Below are positions 34,145-43,423 of a stretch of DNA of 64,000 nt, one piece after another. The DNA comes from Agromyces italicus DSM 16388. Its GTDB lineage: Bacteria > Actinomycetota > Actinomycetes > Actinomycetales > Microbacteriaceae. The translations under genes and the position numbers were made by a program. Location: positions 62,001 to 126,000 of the forward strand of contig NZ_ATXF01000012.1 in NCBI RefSeq assembly GCF_000421545.1. The letters are read 5' to 3'. Under the pieces are notes generated by a model. That model saw nothing but the letters and a program-made list of their open reading frames with translations, had not been told where the DNA came from and did not search any database. How positions within the stretch are numbered: position 1 is the stretch's first letter; every line of letters begins with the position of its first letter.

Positions 34145-35370
34145 CGGGTCGCCCCCTGACGGGTCGCGGCGGGGCCGAAGGCCGATCCGGACTGCGGCTT
34201 CTCCTGCGCGTCGACCGTCTCGGTGTCCTGGTAGGGCGAGCCGACCGTGAGATTGTCACCGCGGTTGGCGTTCGGCGTCGCCTGCCGGGGGGCCGCGTCG
34301 CCGTACTTCGCAGTGACGAGCGAGGCGTGCGTCGGGGCATCCGGCACCTCGGCGGGGCGGTTCTTCGCGAACTCCTCGCGCAGCACCGCGACGACCTCGC
34401 CGAGCAGGTCGAGCTGCTCGAGCACGGTCTTGAGCGGGAGACCCGCGTGGTCGATGAGGAACAGCTGACGCTGGTAGTCGCCGACGTAGTCGCGGAACCC
34501 GAGCGTCTTGTCGATGACCTCCTGGGGGCTGCCGACGGTCAGCGGAGTCTGCTGCGTGAACTCCTCGAGGCTCGGGCCGTGCCCGTAGACGGGAGCGTTG
34601 TCGAAGTACGGACGGAAGTCGCGCACCGCGTCCTGCGAGTTGCGGCGCATGAACACCTGGCCGCCGAGGCCGACGATCGCCTGAGCGGCCGCGCCGTGGC
34701 CGTGGTGCTCGTAGCGCTGGCGGTAGAGGGCGACCATCCGCTGGGTGTGCGAGGCGGGCCAGAACACATGGTTCGCGAAGAATCCGTCGCCGTAGAACGC
34801 GGCCTGCTCGGCGACCTCGGGAGTACGGATCGAGCCGTGCCACACGAACGGCGGCACTCCGTCGAGCGGGCGGGGCGTCGAGGTGAACCCCTGAAGCGGG
34901 GTGCGGAACTTGCCCGACCAGTCGACGACGTCTTCTCGCCAGAGGCGGTGCAGCAGTTCGTAGTTCTCGACGGCGAGCGGCAGGCCCTGTCGGATGTCCT
35001 GGCCGAACCAGGGGTAGACGGGGCCCGTGTTGCCGCGTCCGAGCATGAGGTCGGCGCGGCCGCCCGAGACGTGTTGGAGCATCGCGTAGTCCTCGGCGAT
35101 CTTCACCGGGTCGTTCGTGGTGATGAGCGTCGTCGCGGTCGAGAGCTGCAGCGTCGAGGTCTGGCCTGCGATGTAGGCGAGGGTGGTCGTCGGCGACGAC
35201 GACCAGAACGGCGGGTTGTGGTGCTCGCCGAGCGCGAAGACGTCGAGGCCGACCTCTTCGGCGCGCTTGGCGATCGCCACGGTGGCCGTGATGCGCTCGG
35301 CCTCGGTCGGCGTGCGCCCGGTAGTCGGGTCGGCGGTGATGTCGCTGACGGTGAAGATTCCGAATTGCAT
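34141..35370 (-). CDS. CE1758-type luciferase-like flavin monooxygenase
   Basis: 409 residues. MQFGIFTVSDI opens the TIM barrel. LDVFALGEHHNPPFWSSSP, DLMLGRGNTGPVYPWFGQDI and GGQVFMRRNSQDAVRDFRPYF follow. The C-terminal 60 residues are a low-complexity tail. The length beyond 350 and the paired reductase define the CE1758 subfamily; the substrate is unknown. A CAGGAG box sits upstream of the ATG at 35370. The longer ATG seven codons earlier would include that box. Confidence 0.92.
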   Translation of the reverse strand: MQFGIFTVSDITADPTTGRTPTEAERITATVAIAKRAEEVGLDVFALGEHHNPPFWSSSPTTTLAYIAGQTSTLQLSTATTLITTNDPVKIAEDYAMLQHVSGGRADLMLGRGNTGPVYPWFGQDIRQGLPLAVENYELLHRLWREDVVDWSGKFRTPLQGFTSTPRPLDGVPPFVWHGSIRTPEVAEQAAFYGDGFFANHVFWPASHTQRMVALYRQRYEHHGHGAAAQAIVGLGGQVFMRRNSQDAVRDFRPYFDNAPVYGHGPSLEEFTQQTPLTVGSPQEVIDKTLGFRDYVGDYQRQLFLIDHAGLPLKTVLEQLDLLGEVVAVLREEFAKNRPAEVPDAPTHASLVTAKYGDAAPRQATPNANRGDNLTVGSPYQDTETVDAQEKPQSGSAFGPAATRQGATR

Positions 35371-35502
35371 TGCAGCTGCTCCTGAGCTCATCCGATGATA
35401 GGTAGAGTCTATGCGTTTGCATATATCTCGTCCAACCGCGGCGGTCCTCACGATATTCCCCGCTCTGCCCGGACGCACGGCCACGGCGATACACTCGGCC
35501 CG

Positions 35503-36309
35503 ATGAGCACGATCTCGGTCGTCATTCCGTGTCTCGACGACGCGGACTTCCTCCTCGCGTGCCTCGACGCGATGGCCGTGCAGTCGCGCCCCGCCGACGA
35601 GATCATCGTCGTCGACAACGGCTCGACCGACGACACGGGTGCGGTGGCGCGCGCAGCGGGCGCCCGGGTCCTCCTCGAGCCCCGGCGCGGCATCTGGCCC
35701 GCGACCGCGACCGGCTTCGACGCCGCGAGGGGCGAGATCATCGCCCGGCTCGACGCCGACTCCGTGCCGGCACCCGACTGGCTCGCCGAGATCGAGCGGC
35801 GCATGGCCGAGAGGGACCGACCGACCGTCGTCACGAACGGCGGCCGATTCTACGGACGCACTGCCGCCGTCCGGTGGATCGCGCGCAACCTCTACATCGG
35901 CGGCTACTTCACCGTGATCGGCGGCCTGCTCGGCCACCCGCCGATCTTCGGATCGAACTACGCCATCCGGGCCGACGCCTGGCAACGACTCGGGCACCTC
36001 GTGCACCGCGACCGCGCCGACGTGCACGACGACCTCGACCTCGCCTGGTGGATGCAGCCCGGCATGACGGTCGTGCGCGACCGGCGGCTCGTCGTCGGCG
36101 TCTCTGCGCGGCCGTTCGACACCGCGGCCGGGCTCTGGCGACGAGTGCGCATGGCGTTCCACACCATGTCGATCGAATCGCGCGAATGGCCGCCGCTCAC
36201 CCGCCGCGCCGAGCGGCGAAGGGCACCGGCCTGGGTCTGGGAGTCGCCCGAGCTCCGCGACGTCACGACCGAGTCCGACGCGGAGGGCGACGACGCGCTG
36301 CCGGCCTGA
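35503..36309 (+). CDS. Family 2 glycosyltransferase
   Basis: 268 residues. The GT-A fold is visible as ISVVIPCLDDADFLLACLDAM, IIVVDNGSTDDTG, then ARLDADSVPAPDWL with the DxD metal site. HDDLDLAWWM is the acceptor-side acidic motif. A possible membrane-associated stretch (IGGYFTVIGGLLGHPPIFG) lies near residue 145. It is divergent from the luciferase-like gene. The sugar and acceptor are unknown. Confidence 0.9.
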   Translation: MSTISVVIPCLDDADFLLACLDAMAVQSRPADEIIVVDNGSTDDTGAVARAAGARVLLEPRRGIWPATATGFDAARGEIIARLDADSVPAPDWLAEIERRMAERDRPTVVTNGGRFYGRTAAVRWIARNLYIGGYFTVIGGLLGHPPIFGSNYAIRADAWQRLGHLVHRDRADVHDDLDLAWWMQPGMTVVRDRRLVVGVSARPFDTAAGLWRRVRMAFHTMSIESREWPPLTRRAERRRAPAWVWESPELRDVTTESDAEGDDALPA

Positions 36310-36323
36310 CACGCCGCGAACGA

Positions 36324-36358
36324 GGATGCCTCGCGGCCGGCGCCGCGACGCGGCATCC
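36324..36358. terminator. Hairpin between glycosyltransferase and hydrolase
   Basis: GGATGCC and GGCATCC arms (36324-36330, 36352-36358) extend inward by GC pairing. The hairpin is placed between two convergent genes, so it could serve both. Confidence 0.6.
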
Positions 36359-36360
36359 GC

Positions 36361-37308
36361 TCACTCGGCGACCGACCGACTCGCCTCGAACAGCGCGAGC
36401 ATGTCGCGCACCAGCTGGTGCGGGGCCGTCTCGCAGGGGCTGTGCCCAGTGGGGTAGGTCACGAGGCGAGCGCCGAGCTCGCGAGCGGAGCGCTCGTGCA
36501 GCGCGTGCGGCCACAGGTCGTGCTCGCCGACGGCGACGAGCTTCGGGACGGATGTCGCGGCGAGTTCGGCGCGCACGTCGGGGGTCGCCATCATCAGGGC
36601 GATGATGTCGTCGACGCTCTCGCGCCGGGTGAGCGCGAACCGCTCGCGCACGAAGGCGAGTCGGCCAGGCGGCACCCGGTTGAGGTTGTTGCGGATGCCC
36701 CACAGCATGAGCCCTGCGCCCTGCCTCGGCGTCGTGAAGCCGCTCAGCCCGCCGATGCGTTTGACCCCTCGGAACGCCTGCCCGGGTTGAGGCGGTGAGC
36801 TCAGGAGCGTCAGGCTCGCGAAACGGTCGGGCCGTTCGAGCAGGGCGAGCCCCGCGAGCGTTCCTGCGAAGCTGTAGCCGAGGACGTGCGCCGCTCCCGC
36901 ACCGTCGTCGAGCACCCCGATCAGGTCATCGAGGAAGAGCCGCAGCTCGTAGCGTTCACGCGGAGGCACGAGGTTCCACGGGCCTGCCTCGTGCGACTCG
37001 TACTGGCCGGAGAGGTCGAACGACTCCACCCGGTACCCCGCGGCGGCGAGCAGCGGCATCATGACGACGAAGTCCTCCTTCGAGCCCGTCGCACCCGGTA
37101 CCAGCACGACGCGTTGCCCGTCGGCCGGCCCGACGGCGATGCGCGCGAGCGGGCCGCTGGGCGCCGCGAACATCGTGCGCTCTGTGCCCGACGGAAGCGC
37201 CCGCCAGTCGCGGTCGGGCAGCGACTCGTCGAGCGTTCTCGCCCCGTCGATCGCCCTGACGACCCTCACGACCCTCACGATAGCGGCTGCCGGGCGCTCT
37301 GCGACCAT
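36361..37308 (-). CDS. Alpha/beta hydrolase
   Basis: 315 residues. The nucleophile elbow is VLGYSFAGTLAGLAL. The acid is probably in VGEHDLWPHA and the histidine in PTGHSPCE. The oxyanion region is VVLVPGATGSKEDFVVMMPLLAAAGYRV. No lid or substrate signature is evident. I start at the ATG 37308. Just after it, 9-bp units (GACCCTCAC on the plus strand) repeat and encode VRVVRVVR, so the exact N-terminus may vary between strains. Confidence 0.87.
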   Translation of the reverse strand: MVAERPAAAIVRVVRVVRAIDGARTLDESLPDRDWRALPSGTERTMFAAPSGPLARIAVGPADGQRVVLVPGATGSKEDFVVMMPLLAAAGYRVESFDLSGQYESHEAGPWNLVPPRERYELRLFLDDLIGVLDDGAGAAHVLGYSFAGTLAGLALLERPDRFASLTLLSSPPQPGQAFRGVKRIGGLSGFTTPRQGAGLMLWGIRNNLNRVPPGRLAFVRERFALTRRESVDDIIALMMATPDVRAELAATSVPKLVAVGEHDLWPHALHERSARELGARLVTYPTGHSPCETAPHQLVRDMLALFEASRSVAE

Positions 37309-37388
37309 GACGTTCCGACCGCACCGCCGGGCAGCCCCGCCGAGCGGCTCCGCCGGAGCTGCGCCGAGCACGCCGCACGACGCGACGA

Positions 37389-37418
37389 GGGCGGGGGTGC
37401 CGATCGGGCACCCCGCCC
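37389..37418 (-). terminator. Hairpin after the M28 peptidase
   Basis: GGGCGGGGGTGCC and GGGCACCCCGCCC form a stem with one bulge and a short GATC-containing loop. It lies about 36 bases past the peptidase stop. A GCGCTCC heptamer repeated three times (about 37426-37446) lies between. Confidence 0.7.
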
Positions 37419-37454
37419 CCGCCCCGCGCTCCGCGCTCCGCGCTCCGCTCAGAG

Positions 37455-39035
37455 CTACCCGACGTCGCCGTGGGCGTGGCCGCCGTCGCTGCCGACGGTG
37501 CCCTCGGGGCCGGCGGGAGCCGGAAGGACGAGCCCACCAGGCACCTTCTTACCGGCGACCCCGTTGACCGACTCCGTCGTGTACGAGTACGCCAGCACTG
37601 CCAGCGCGATCGCGTCGACGTTCACGTCGAGTGCATACGGGTCGACGTTGTCGAGATCGTCGCAGCTCTGGTGGTAGCACTGGTCGAGCATCTCGTCGAC
37701 CTCGCCGCCCCAGATCGCCTGCTGCTCGGCGGTCTTCTCCGCATCGGCGCCCGTGAACAGACCACCCGCGGCGATTCCGTTCAAGATGAACGCCTCGTAG
37801 TCGCTGCGACCGCTGAACTCCGCATCGTCGTACGGCACGCCGACGCTCGTGAAGTAGCTCTCGAACAGCTTCTCGATCTCGACCGACCCCTCGGGCACCG
37901 TCACCGGCGCCGGGAAGCCCGACTCGTCACCGTCGTAGGTCATGAACATGTAGTTCGGCGAGGCGACCATGTCGAAGTTGAGATACAGGGCGATCTCGTC
38001 CTTCTCGGCCTGCGAGAGCGCGGCCACGTAGGCGGCCGAGCCGAGCAGGCCGTCCTCCTCGGCACCCCACCACGCGAGCCGCACGGTGTTCTGCGGCTTC
38101 ACCTTCGACATCTGCTCGGCGATCTCGAGGAGCGCCGCCGATCCGCTGCCGTTGTCACTCATGCCCGAGCCCTCGCGCACCGAGTCGAGGTGCGCGCCGG
38201 CCATCACGACGTTGGCGTCGTTCGCGCCCGGGAGCTCGGCGATGATGTTCTTCTGCGGACGCGGGTCGGGCGCCGGCACGAAGACGTGCGCCGTGGAGTT
38301 CGCCTGTGCGAGCGCTTCGCCCTGCGCGAAGCTCGCGCCGACGACCGGGATGCCGTGCGCGACCGGCGTGCCGTCGGTTCGCGACGAGGCGTCGGCGACA
38401 ACGAGGCCCTCGCGATCGGGCGTGTTGCCCTGATTGAAGATGATGACGCCGACGGCGCCCGCCTGCTCGGCGAAGAACGCCTTGTCGCCGAAGTTGCAGC
38501 TGCCGCGCTGCACGAGCGCGATCGCTCCTGCGGGGAACCCGGCGAAGTCGGACTCCTCGCAGCCGCTCGACGAGGCGCGCGGCGGCGTGAGGTTGATGTC
38601 GACCGGCACGACCGCTGCGGTGACGTCGCCGGCACCGCTTCCGCTGAATGCCCCGGTCGGGTAGTCGGCCTGTACCGGGGTCAACTGCTCGAGCGTCGAG
38701 TCCCCGATGAAGTCGTACGCGAACTCCTCGATCGAGACGTTCCAGCCGGCATCCTCGAGCGTCTCGACGACGTAGTCGACGCTCGCCTCGTAGCCCGGGA
38801 GGCCGGCGGCCCGGTTGCCGCCGTTCTCGTCGGCGATCGACTGCAGCGCCTCGAGGTGCTCCATCGCGCCGTCGCCGCTCACGCATTCGAGCAGCTTGGA
38901 GATGGTGTTGTTGTTGCGGTTGTCGCACTTCGCGGCCGGCGCGGCGGTGGCCGCTCCTGCCGGGAACAGGGCGACGGCGAACGCCGCGACGGTCGCGATC
39001 GCCAATCCGCGGGACGGTGTTACAGGTGACTTCAT
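37455..39035 (-). CDS. Secreted M28 family zinc aminopeptidase with PA domain
   Basis: 526 residues. A Sec signal peptide spans residues 1-32 (GLAIATVAAFAVALFPAGAATA). A protease-associated insert follows (AIALVQRGSCNFGDKAFFAEQAGAVGVIIFN, about residues 175-205). The M28 zinc and catalytic residues lie in MAGAHLDSVREG (H), GMSDNGSGSAALLE (D), WWGAEEDGLLGS (EE), LNFDMV (D) and YHQSCDDLDNV (H). This is the layout of Streptomyces aminopeptidase S and yeast aminopeptidase Y. The ATG at 39035 has a GGAGGAAG box. Confidence 0.95.
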   Translation of the reverse strand: MKSPVTPSRGLAIATVAAFAVALFPAGAATAAPAAKCDNRNNNTISKLLECVSGDGAMEHLEALQSIADENGGNRAAGLPGYEASVDYVVETLEDAGWNVSIEEFAYDFIGDSTLEQLTPVQADYPTGAFSGSGAGDVTAAVVPVDINLTPPRASSSGCEESDFAGFPAGAIALVQRGSCNFGDKAFFAEQAGAVGVIIFNQGNTPDREGLVVADASSRTDGTPVAHGIPVVGASFAQGEALAQANSTAHVFVPAPDPRPQKNIIAELPGANDANVVMAGAHLDSVREGSGMSDNGSGSAALLEIAEQMSKVKPQNTVRLAWWGAEEDGLLGSAAYVAALSQAEKDEIALYLNFDMVASPNYMFMTYDGDESGFPAPVTVPEGSVEIEKLFESYFTSVGVPYDDAEFSGRSDYEAFILNGIAAGGLFTGADAEKTAEQQAIWGGEVDEMLDQCYHQSCDDLDNVDPYALDVNVDAIALAVLAYSYTTESVNGVAGKKVPGGLVLPAPAGPEGTVGSDGGHAHGDVG

Positions 39036-39229
39036 CGTCTTCCTCCAACCAGGCACCCGATCTGGGCGCCTGGCAAGGGAGCATAGAGCGCGCGGCGGTA
39101 CCGAGAAAGGGGGTGGGCGAAACTCCGGACGAACGTCTCCCCCGGCGTGCCGCCCCGGCCCGATCCGTCCCCGGGTCGCTGACAGCGAACACCCGGCGGG
39201 TGCTCAGCGGCGTCGCCTAGGCTGGACGA

Positions 39230-39628
39230 ATGGCTACCGTCGCGCTCACCCTGGAGAACTTCGAGAAGACGATCCTCGAGGGAGGCACCGTCTTCGTCGA
39301 CTTCTGGGCCGAGTGGTGCGGGCCCTGCCGCCAGTTCGCGCCGAACTACGAAGCCGCCTCCGAGGCGAACCCCGACTTCACCTTCGCGAAGGTCGACACC
39401 GAAGACCAGCAGCAGCTCGCGGCCGCGATGAACATCACGTCCATCCCGACGATCATGGCCTTCAAGGACGGCATCGGCGTGTTCTCGCAGGCCGGTGCGC
39501 TCCCCCGCCCGATGCTCGACGAACTCGTCTCGCAGGTACGGGCGCTCGACATGAACGAGGTGCGTGCGCAGCTCGACGCGCAGGAGGCGCAGGACGCCGA
39601 CCGGGCGCAGCAGGCCGCGGGCGCCTGA
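39230..39628 (+). CDS. Thioredoxin family protein
   Basis: 132 residues. The redox motif WCGPC is at about residue 29 (FVDFWAEWCGPCRQFAP). The cis-proline lies in SIPTIMAFKDG. The normal fold ends near residue 110 and is followed by a Glu/Ala/Gln-rich helical tail (NEVRAQLDAQEAQDADRAQQAAGA). The tail is longer than in classic TrxA, as in many actinobacterial thioredoxin homologues. No reductase is adjacent. Confidence 0.93.
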   Translation: MATVALTLENFEKTILEGGTVFVDFWAEWCGPCRQFAPNYEAASEANPDFTFAKVDTEDQQQLAAAMNITSIPTIMAFKDGIGVFSQAGALPRPMLDELVSQVRALDMNEVRAQLDAQEAQDADRAQQAAGA

Positions 39629-39643
39629 TCCGCGGGCACACGA

Positions 39644-40252
39644 TCACCGACCGTTCGCGAGAACCTCGAGCCCCCCGAGGTCGAGTTCGACCCCGTGCGG
39701 GCGCGAATCGCCGGTGATGCGCGCGGGCACCTTCACGTAGCGCCCCCCGGTCGCGAGCCCGTCGAGGAGCTCGCGCCACGTGGCATCCACCGCATCGCCG
39801 AGGAAGCCGGCGTGCCGGGGCGTGCCCCCGCCGATGAGCTGCACCCCGATGCGGTAGCGCCGTGACAGCCACCGACTGGCGCGCGGCACGAGCACGGCCT
39901 CCTGGTCGGCGCCGCCGTGCAGCAGCGCCAGGTCGATGGCCGACTGGTGCCGGTGGGTGTCGGCGACGGGGGCGACCCGGCGCACCGCGCGTTCGAGATG
40001 CGGTGCATCGACCAGCTCGATCCCGTGGAGCGTCAGCAGATCGCCCCACCGGTCGGGGTTGCCGCGACGCCGTCCGCTGACCAGCCCGGCGATGAGCCAC
40101 GCGAGCGCGGCGACGAGCAGCACGATGAAGGGCCAGAACAGCCACGGCGGCGAATCGGGCCGAACGCCGCCCGTCGCGATGAGCAGCACGAGCACGACGA
40201 GGTACGGCAGGGGCTCCCACTGGAGGAGCGGCTTCCGACGGGGCACAGACAT
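39644..40252 (-). CDS. Membrane protein of unknown function
   Basis: 202 residues. Two N-terminal membrane segments (about residues 13-28 and 36-60) are followed by a soluble domain rich in charged residues (HLERAVRRVAPVADTHRHQSAID, GVQLIGGGTPRHAGFLGDAVDATWRELLDGL). I do not recognise the soluble domain. It converges with the thioredoxin gene 16 bases away. Confidence 0.75.
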   Translation of the reverse strand: MSVPRRKPLLQWEPLPYLVVLVLLIATGGVRPDSPPWLFWPFIVLLVAALAWLIAGLVSGRRRGNPDRWGDLLTLHGIELVDAPHLERAVRRVAPVADTHRHQSAIDLALLHGGADQEAVLVPRASRWLSRRYRIGVQLIGGGTPRHAGFLGDAVDATWRELLDGLATGGRYVKVPARITGDSRPHGVELDLGGLEVLANGR

Positions 40253-40290
40253 CTGTTCAGGCTATCGCGGCGGATGCCCCGGCCCCGCCG

Positions 40291-41178
40291 TCAGCGGAGG
40301 GCCTCGAGCCGCTCGGCGACCTCGTCGAGCACACGCTCGTCGGCCGCGTAGATTCCCTCGGGGCGCGGCCAGTGCGCGACGACGTCGGTGAAGCCGAGGT
40401 CGCGCGCGCGGCCCACCGCGTCCTCGAAGGCGTCGACGCTCGCGAGGCTCGTGCGGGCCTCGGAGTCGAGCGACAGGGTGCGTGCGAGCTCGCCTGGCGC
40501 TCGGCCCACCGCCGCGCACGCCTCGTCGAGGCGTGCCGAGAGGGTCGCGACGTGTCGCCACCACGCGTCGGTGCCGTCGTCCTCACCGCCCGTCGTGATC
40601 CATCCCTCGGCGAGTTCGGCGACAAGCGCGAGCCCTCTCGGACCGTTCGCCGCGAGATGGAGGGGCGTGCGCGGCCGCTGCGCCGGCTCGCCGACCATGC
40701 GGGCGCCGTCGGCACCGAACCACTCGCCGTCGAACGAGATTCCGCCCGAGCCGGGCTCCTCGAAGCGCAGCAACGTGTCGAGCGCACGCACGAACTCGTC
40801 GAAGCGGTCGGCCCGCTGCCGGGCGGTGAGCTGCGGCTGCCGCAGCACGGTCGCGTCGAACCCGGTGCCGCCCGAGCCGATGCCGAGGATCACGCGTCCG
40901 CCCGAGATCTGGTCGAGGGTCGCGACGTCCTTCGCGAAGGGCACCGGATGCCGGTAGTTCGGGTGCGAGACGAACGTGCCGAGACCGATCCGCTCGGTGA
41001 CCAGGGCCGCCGCCGTGAGCGTCGGGATCGTCGCGTGCCAGCGCTCGCCCGCGAGGCTGCGCCACGCGAGGTGGTCGTACGTCCACGCATGGTCGAAGCC
41101 GTACTCTTCGGCCCCGCGCCAGTACCGTGCGGCCTCTGGCCAATCGAACTGGGGCAGGATGACGATGCCGAATCGCAT
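40291..41178 (-). CDS. Luciferase-like (LLM) flavin- or F420-dependent oxidoreductase
   Basis: 295 residues. MRFGIVILPQFDW opens the barrel. DHAWTYDHLAWRSL, GLGTFVSHPNYRHPVPFAKDVATLDQISGGRVILGIGSGGTGFDA and PLHLAANGPRGLALVAELAEGWI are the family landmarks. Short actinobacterial members of this type often use F420, but the cofactor cannot be decided here. No linked reductase is present. Confidence 0.9.
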   Translation of the reverse strand: MRFGIVILPQFDWPEAARYWRGAEEYGFDHAWTYDHLAWRSLAGERWHATIPTLTAAALVTERIGLGTFVSHPNYRHPVPFAKDVATLDQISGGRVILGIGSGGTGFDATVLRQPQLTARQRADRFDEFVRALDTLLRFEEPGSGGISFDGEWFGADGARMVGEPAQRPRTPLHLAANGPRGLALVAELAEGWITTGGEDDGTDAWWRHVATLSARLDEACAAVGRAPGELARTLSLDSEARTSLASVDAFEDAVGRARDLGFTDVVAHWPRPEGIYAADERVLDEVAERLEALR

Positions 41179-41243
41179 GACCGTAGCCTAGGACCGCTTC
41201 GCGCGCGCCACGATCTCGGCGATCGCCGCGACTTCGGACGCCC

Positions 41244-42254
41244 TCATCGGTTTCCGCCCGAAGTCGTGGTGATCTCCGAAATCGTGGCGGTCACGGGCAC
41301 CGGTTCGGCGCCGAGTTCGACCGCGGGCGCAGCGGGCGCACCCGGCGGTTCGACCCGTTCGAGCTTCACGCACACGATGCCGCCGAGGATGAGCAGGCCG
41401 CCGAGGATCTGCAGCGGGCCGAGCACTTCGCCGAGCAGCACCCACCCGGCGATCGCGGCGAAGACGACCTCGGAGAGCCCGAGGAAGGCGGCGAGCCGCG
41501 AGCCGAGCAGTCCGATCGAGGCGATGCCCGCCGTGTAGGCGAACGCCGTGGAGATGATTCCGACCGCGAGGAGCGGCACGAACCACGAGACATCCGCGCC
41601 GAGGAAGGCGACCTCGTCGAGGGTCGCCCGCATGGGGAGGAGCCCGGTGAGCCCGGCGAGGCCGAGCGCGATCGCACCGACGACGAACCCCGAGGCGATG
41701 AGGGCGACCGGCGGCAACTGCGCGGCCGCCGATTCACCGATCGCGTAGTAGACGCAGACGCCGATCATGGCGAGCGCAGCGAATGCGATGCCGAGCACGT
41801 CGAGGCCGCCCCCGCCCGGCCCGATGACGAGCACGAGGCCGCCGAGCGCGAGTACCGAACCGGCGATGACGACCGGTTGCGGGAGGCGGCGGGTGCGCAC
41901 CCACGCGAAGAGCACCAGCACGATCGGCGCGAGGTACTCGATGAGCAGGGTCATCGACACCGGGATGCGCTCGAGCGATGCGTAGAAGAAGAACTGCACC
42001 CCGGCGACGGCGACGAGTCCGTAGAGCAGGATCGTCCACTTCGCTCGCCAGAGCGGACGGAGGTCGCCGCGGAGCGCGAGGAGGCCGGGGATCGCGAGCA
42101 GCACCGCCGCGATCGAGATGCGCGCGAGCACCGCGGCGCCGGGAGACCAGCCGGTCTCGAGCAGCGGCTTGACGAAAACCCCGCCGATGCCGAACGCCAG
42201 CCCTGCCGCGAGCCCGAGCGTGATGCCGAGCACCCCGCCGCGTCGTGCCGCCAT
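41244..42254 (-). CDS. EamA/DMT family transporter
   Basis: 336 residues with about ten membrane helices in two EamA repeats (GITLGLAAGLAFGIGGVFVKPLL opens repeat one, DVLGIAFAALAMIGVCVYYAIGE opens repeat two). A hydrophilic Pro/Ala tail ends the protein. A likely metabolite or amino acid exporter, substrate unknown. I start at the ATG 42254, preceded by a GCAGGAGGCGAC ribosome site. It is divergent from the CGNR regulator with a 100-base gap. Confidence 0.9.
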   Translation of the reverse strand: MAARRGGVLGITLGLAAGLAFGIGGVFVKPLLETGWSPGAAVLARISIAAVLLAIPGLLALRGDLRPLWRAKWTILLYGLVAVAGVQFFFYASLERIPVSMTLLIEYLAPIVLVLFAWVRTRRLPQPVVIAGSVLALGGLVLVIGPGGGGLDVLGIAFAALAMIGVCVYYAIGESAAAQLPPVALIASGFVVGAIALGLAGLTGLLPMRATLDEVAFLGADVSWFVPLLAVGIISTAFAYTAGIASIGLLGSRLAAFLGLSEVVFAAIAGWVLLGEVLGPLQILGGLLILGGIVCVKLERVEPPGAPAAPAVELGAEPVPVTATISEITTTSGGNR

Positions 42255-42354
42255 GTCGCCTCCTGCGCGTGTCGATGCGGTTCGAACATTCCCGATGTCA
42301 TGAGCGAACACCGGTATGCTCGTGACAGTACCCCGCGAAGTCGTCAGGAGTCAA

Positions 42355-42900
42355 ATGATTTTCACCGATGACACGGTGGCTGCGCTCGAGTTCATGGCCG
42401 CGCTGGCCGACACGGTCGCCGAGGCCTCCGAATCCGGCGAGGACGAACTGGTGACGACGGCGCAGCTGACCGGGCTTGTCGACGCTTGGAGGTACTCGGG
42501 CCGACGCGACGGCGACGACGCCGAGCTGGCGGAGGTGCGGGCGGCGCGAACCCGCCTCCGGGCGGTCTGGGCGCTGCCGCGCGACGAGCTCGCCGACGCG
42601 GTCAACGGCATCCTCGCGGAGGCGAATGCGCTCCCCCGGCTCGTGCGGCACGACGGCGCCGACTGGCACATCCACGCCACCTCGCACGACGCACCGCTCG
42701 CGGAGCGCATGCTCGTCGAGGCGGCGATGGCGCTCGTCGACGTCGTGCGCGCCGATGAGACGGGGCGACTGCGCGAGTGCGACGCCGACGACTGCGAGGG
42801 TGTCTACGTCGACCTCTCGAAGAACGCCTCCCGCCGCTATTGCAGCACCCGCTGCGGCAACCGCATGGCCGCCCGCGCGCATCGGGCTCGGGCGAGCTGA
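42355..42900 (+). CDS. CGNR zinc-finger (ABATE domain) transcriptional regulator
   Basis: 181 residues. An N-terminal ABATE-type helical domain is followed by the C-terminal zinc finger with CDADDCEGVYVDLSKNASRRYCSTRCGNRMAA: four cysteines plus the CGNR signature. Such proteins are predicted stress-response regulators. It probably controls the divergent EamA exporter, by placement. I use the ATG at 42355, four bases after a CAGGAG box. Confidence 0.92.
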   Translation: MIFTDDTVAALEFMAALADTVAEASESGEDELVTTAQLTGLVDAWRYSGRRDGDDAELAEVRAARTRLRAVWALPRDELADAVNGILAEANALPRLVRHDGADWHIHATSHDAPLAERMLVEAAMALVDVVRADETGRLRECDADDCEGVYVDLSKNASRRYCSTRCGNRMAARAHRARAS

Positions 42901-43077
42901 ACCCCGACCGCCGGCGGTCGGCCGCCGACCCTCGTGACGAGTCGTCAGCATCGGCCGATGGCGCGCCGACGCCTCTGGACTCCGGAACGACGTGTCGCGC
43001 GCCGACGCCGACGACTGGTCACGCGCCGCGGCGATTGCGGCCGCGCCGACTCACGGCACGAGGCATCCGCGCATGAC

Positions 43078-43108
43078 GAAGGCCCCCGCCGAACCGGCGG
43101 GGGCCTTC
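43078..43108 (-). terminator. rpsO terminator hairpin
   Basis: A perfect 13-bp stem, GAAGGCCCCCGCC and GGCGGGGGCCTTC, and a GAACC loop lie about 45 bases past the rpsO stop, with a TTC-rich foot. The 253-base gap from 42901 holds nothing else supportable. Confidence 0.85.
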
Positions 43109-43153
43109 GCAAGAAGTTCGCGGTGTCTTCGAGAGCCGCGCGAGGAACTGCGC

Positions 43154-43423
43154 TTAGCGGCGCAGCCCGAGACGCTCGATGAGCGAGCGGTAGCGCGCGA
43201 TGTCGACATCGGCGAGGTAGCCGAGGAGACGACGGCGCTGACCGACGAGGAGCAGCAGGCCACGACGCGAGTGGTGGTCGTGCTTGTGCGCCTTGAGGTG
43301 CTCGGTGAGGTCCTTGATTCGCTTCGTGAGGAGCGCGATCTGGACCTCGGGGGATCCAGTGTCACCGGGGTGCGTCGCGTACTCTTCGATGATCGCCTTC
43401 TTGACGTCTGCTTCGAGTGCCAT
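43154..43423 (-). CDS. rpsO: 30S ribosomal protein S15
   Basis: 89 residues, exact family size, binding 16S rRNA early in 30S assembly. [50 protein letters not shown] is the S15 core. An AAGGAGAAAGGGG stretch lies upstream of the ATG. In relatives pnp follows directly; here 11 kb of other genes separate them. Confidence 0.98.
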   Translation of the reverse strand: MALEADVKKAIIEEYATHPGDTGSPEVQIALLTKRIKDLTEHLKAHKHDHHSRRGLLLLVGQRRRLLGYLADVDIARYRSLIERLGLRR

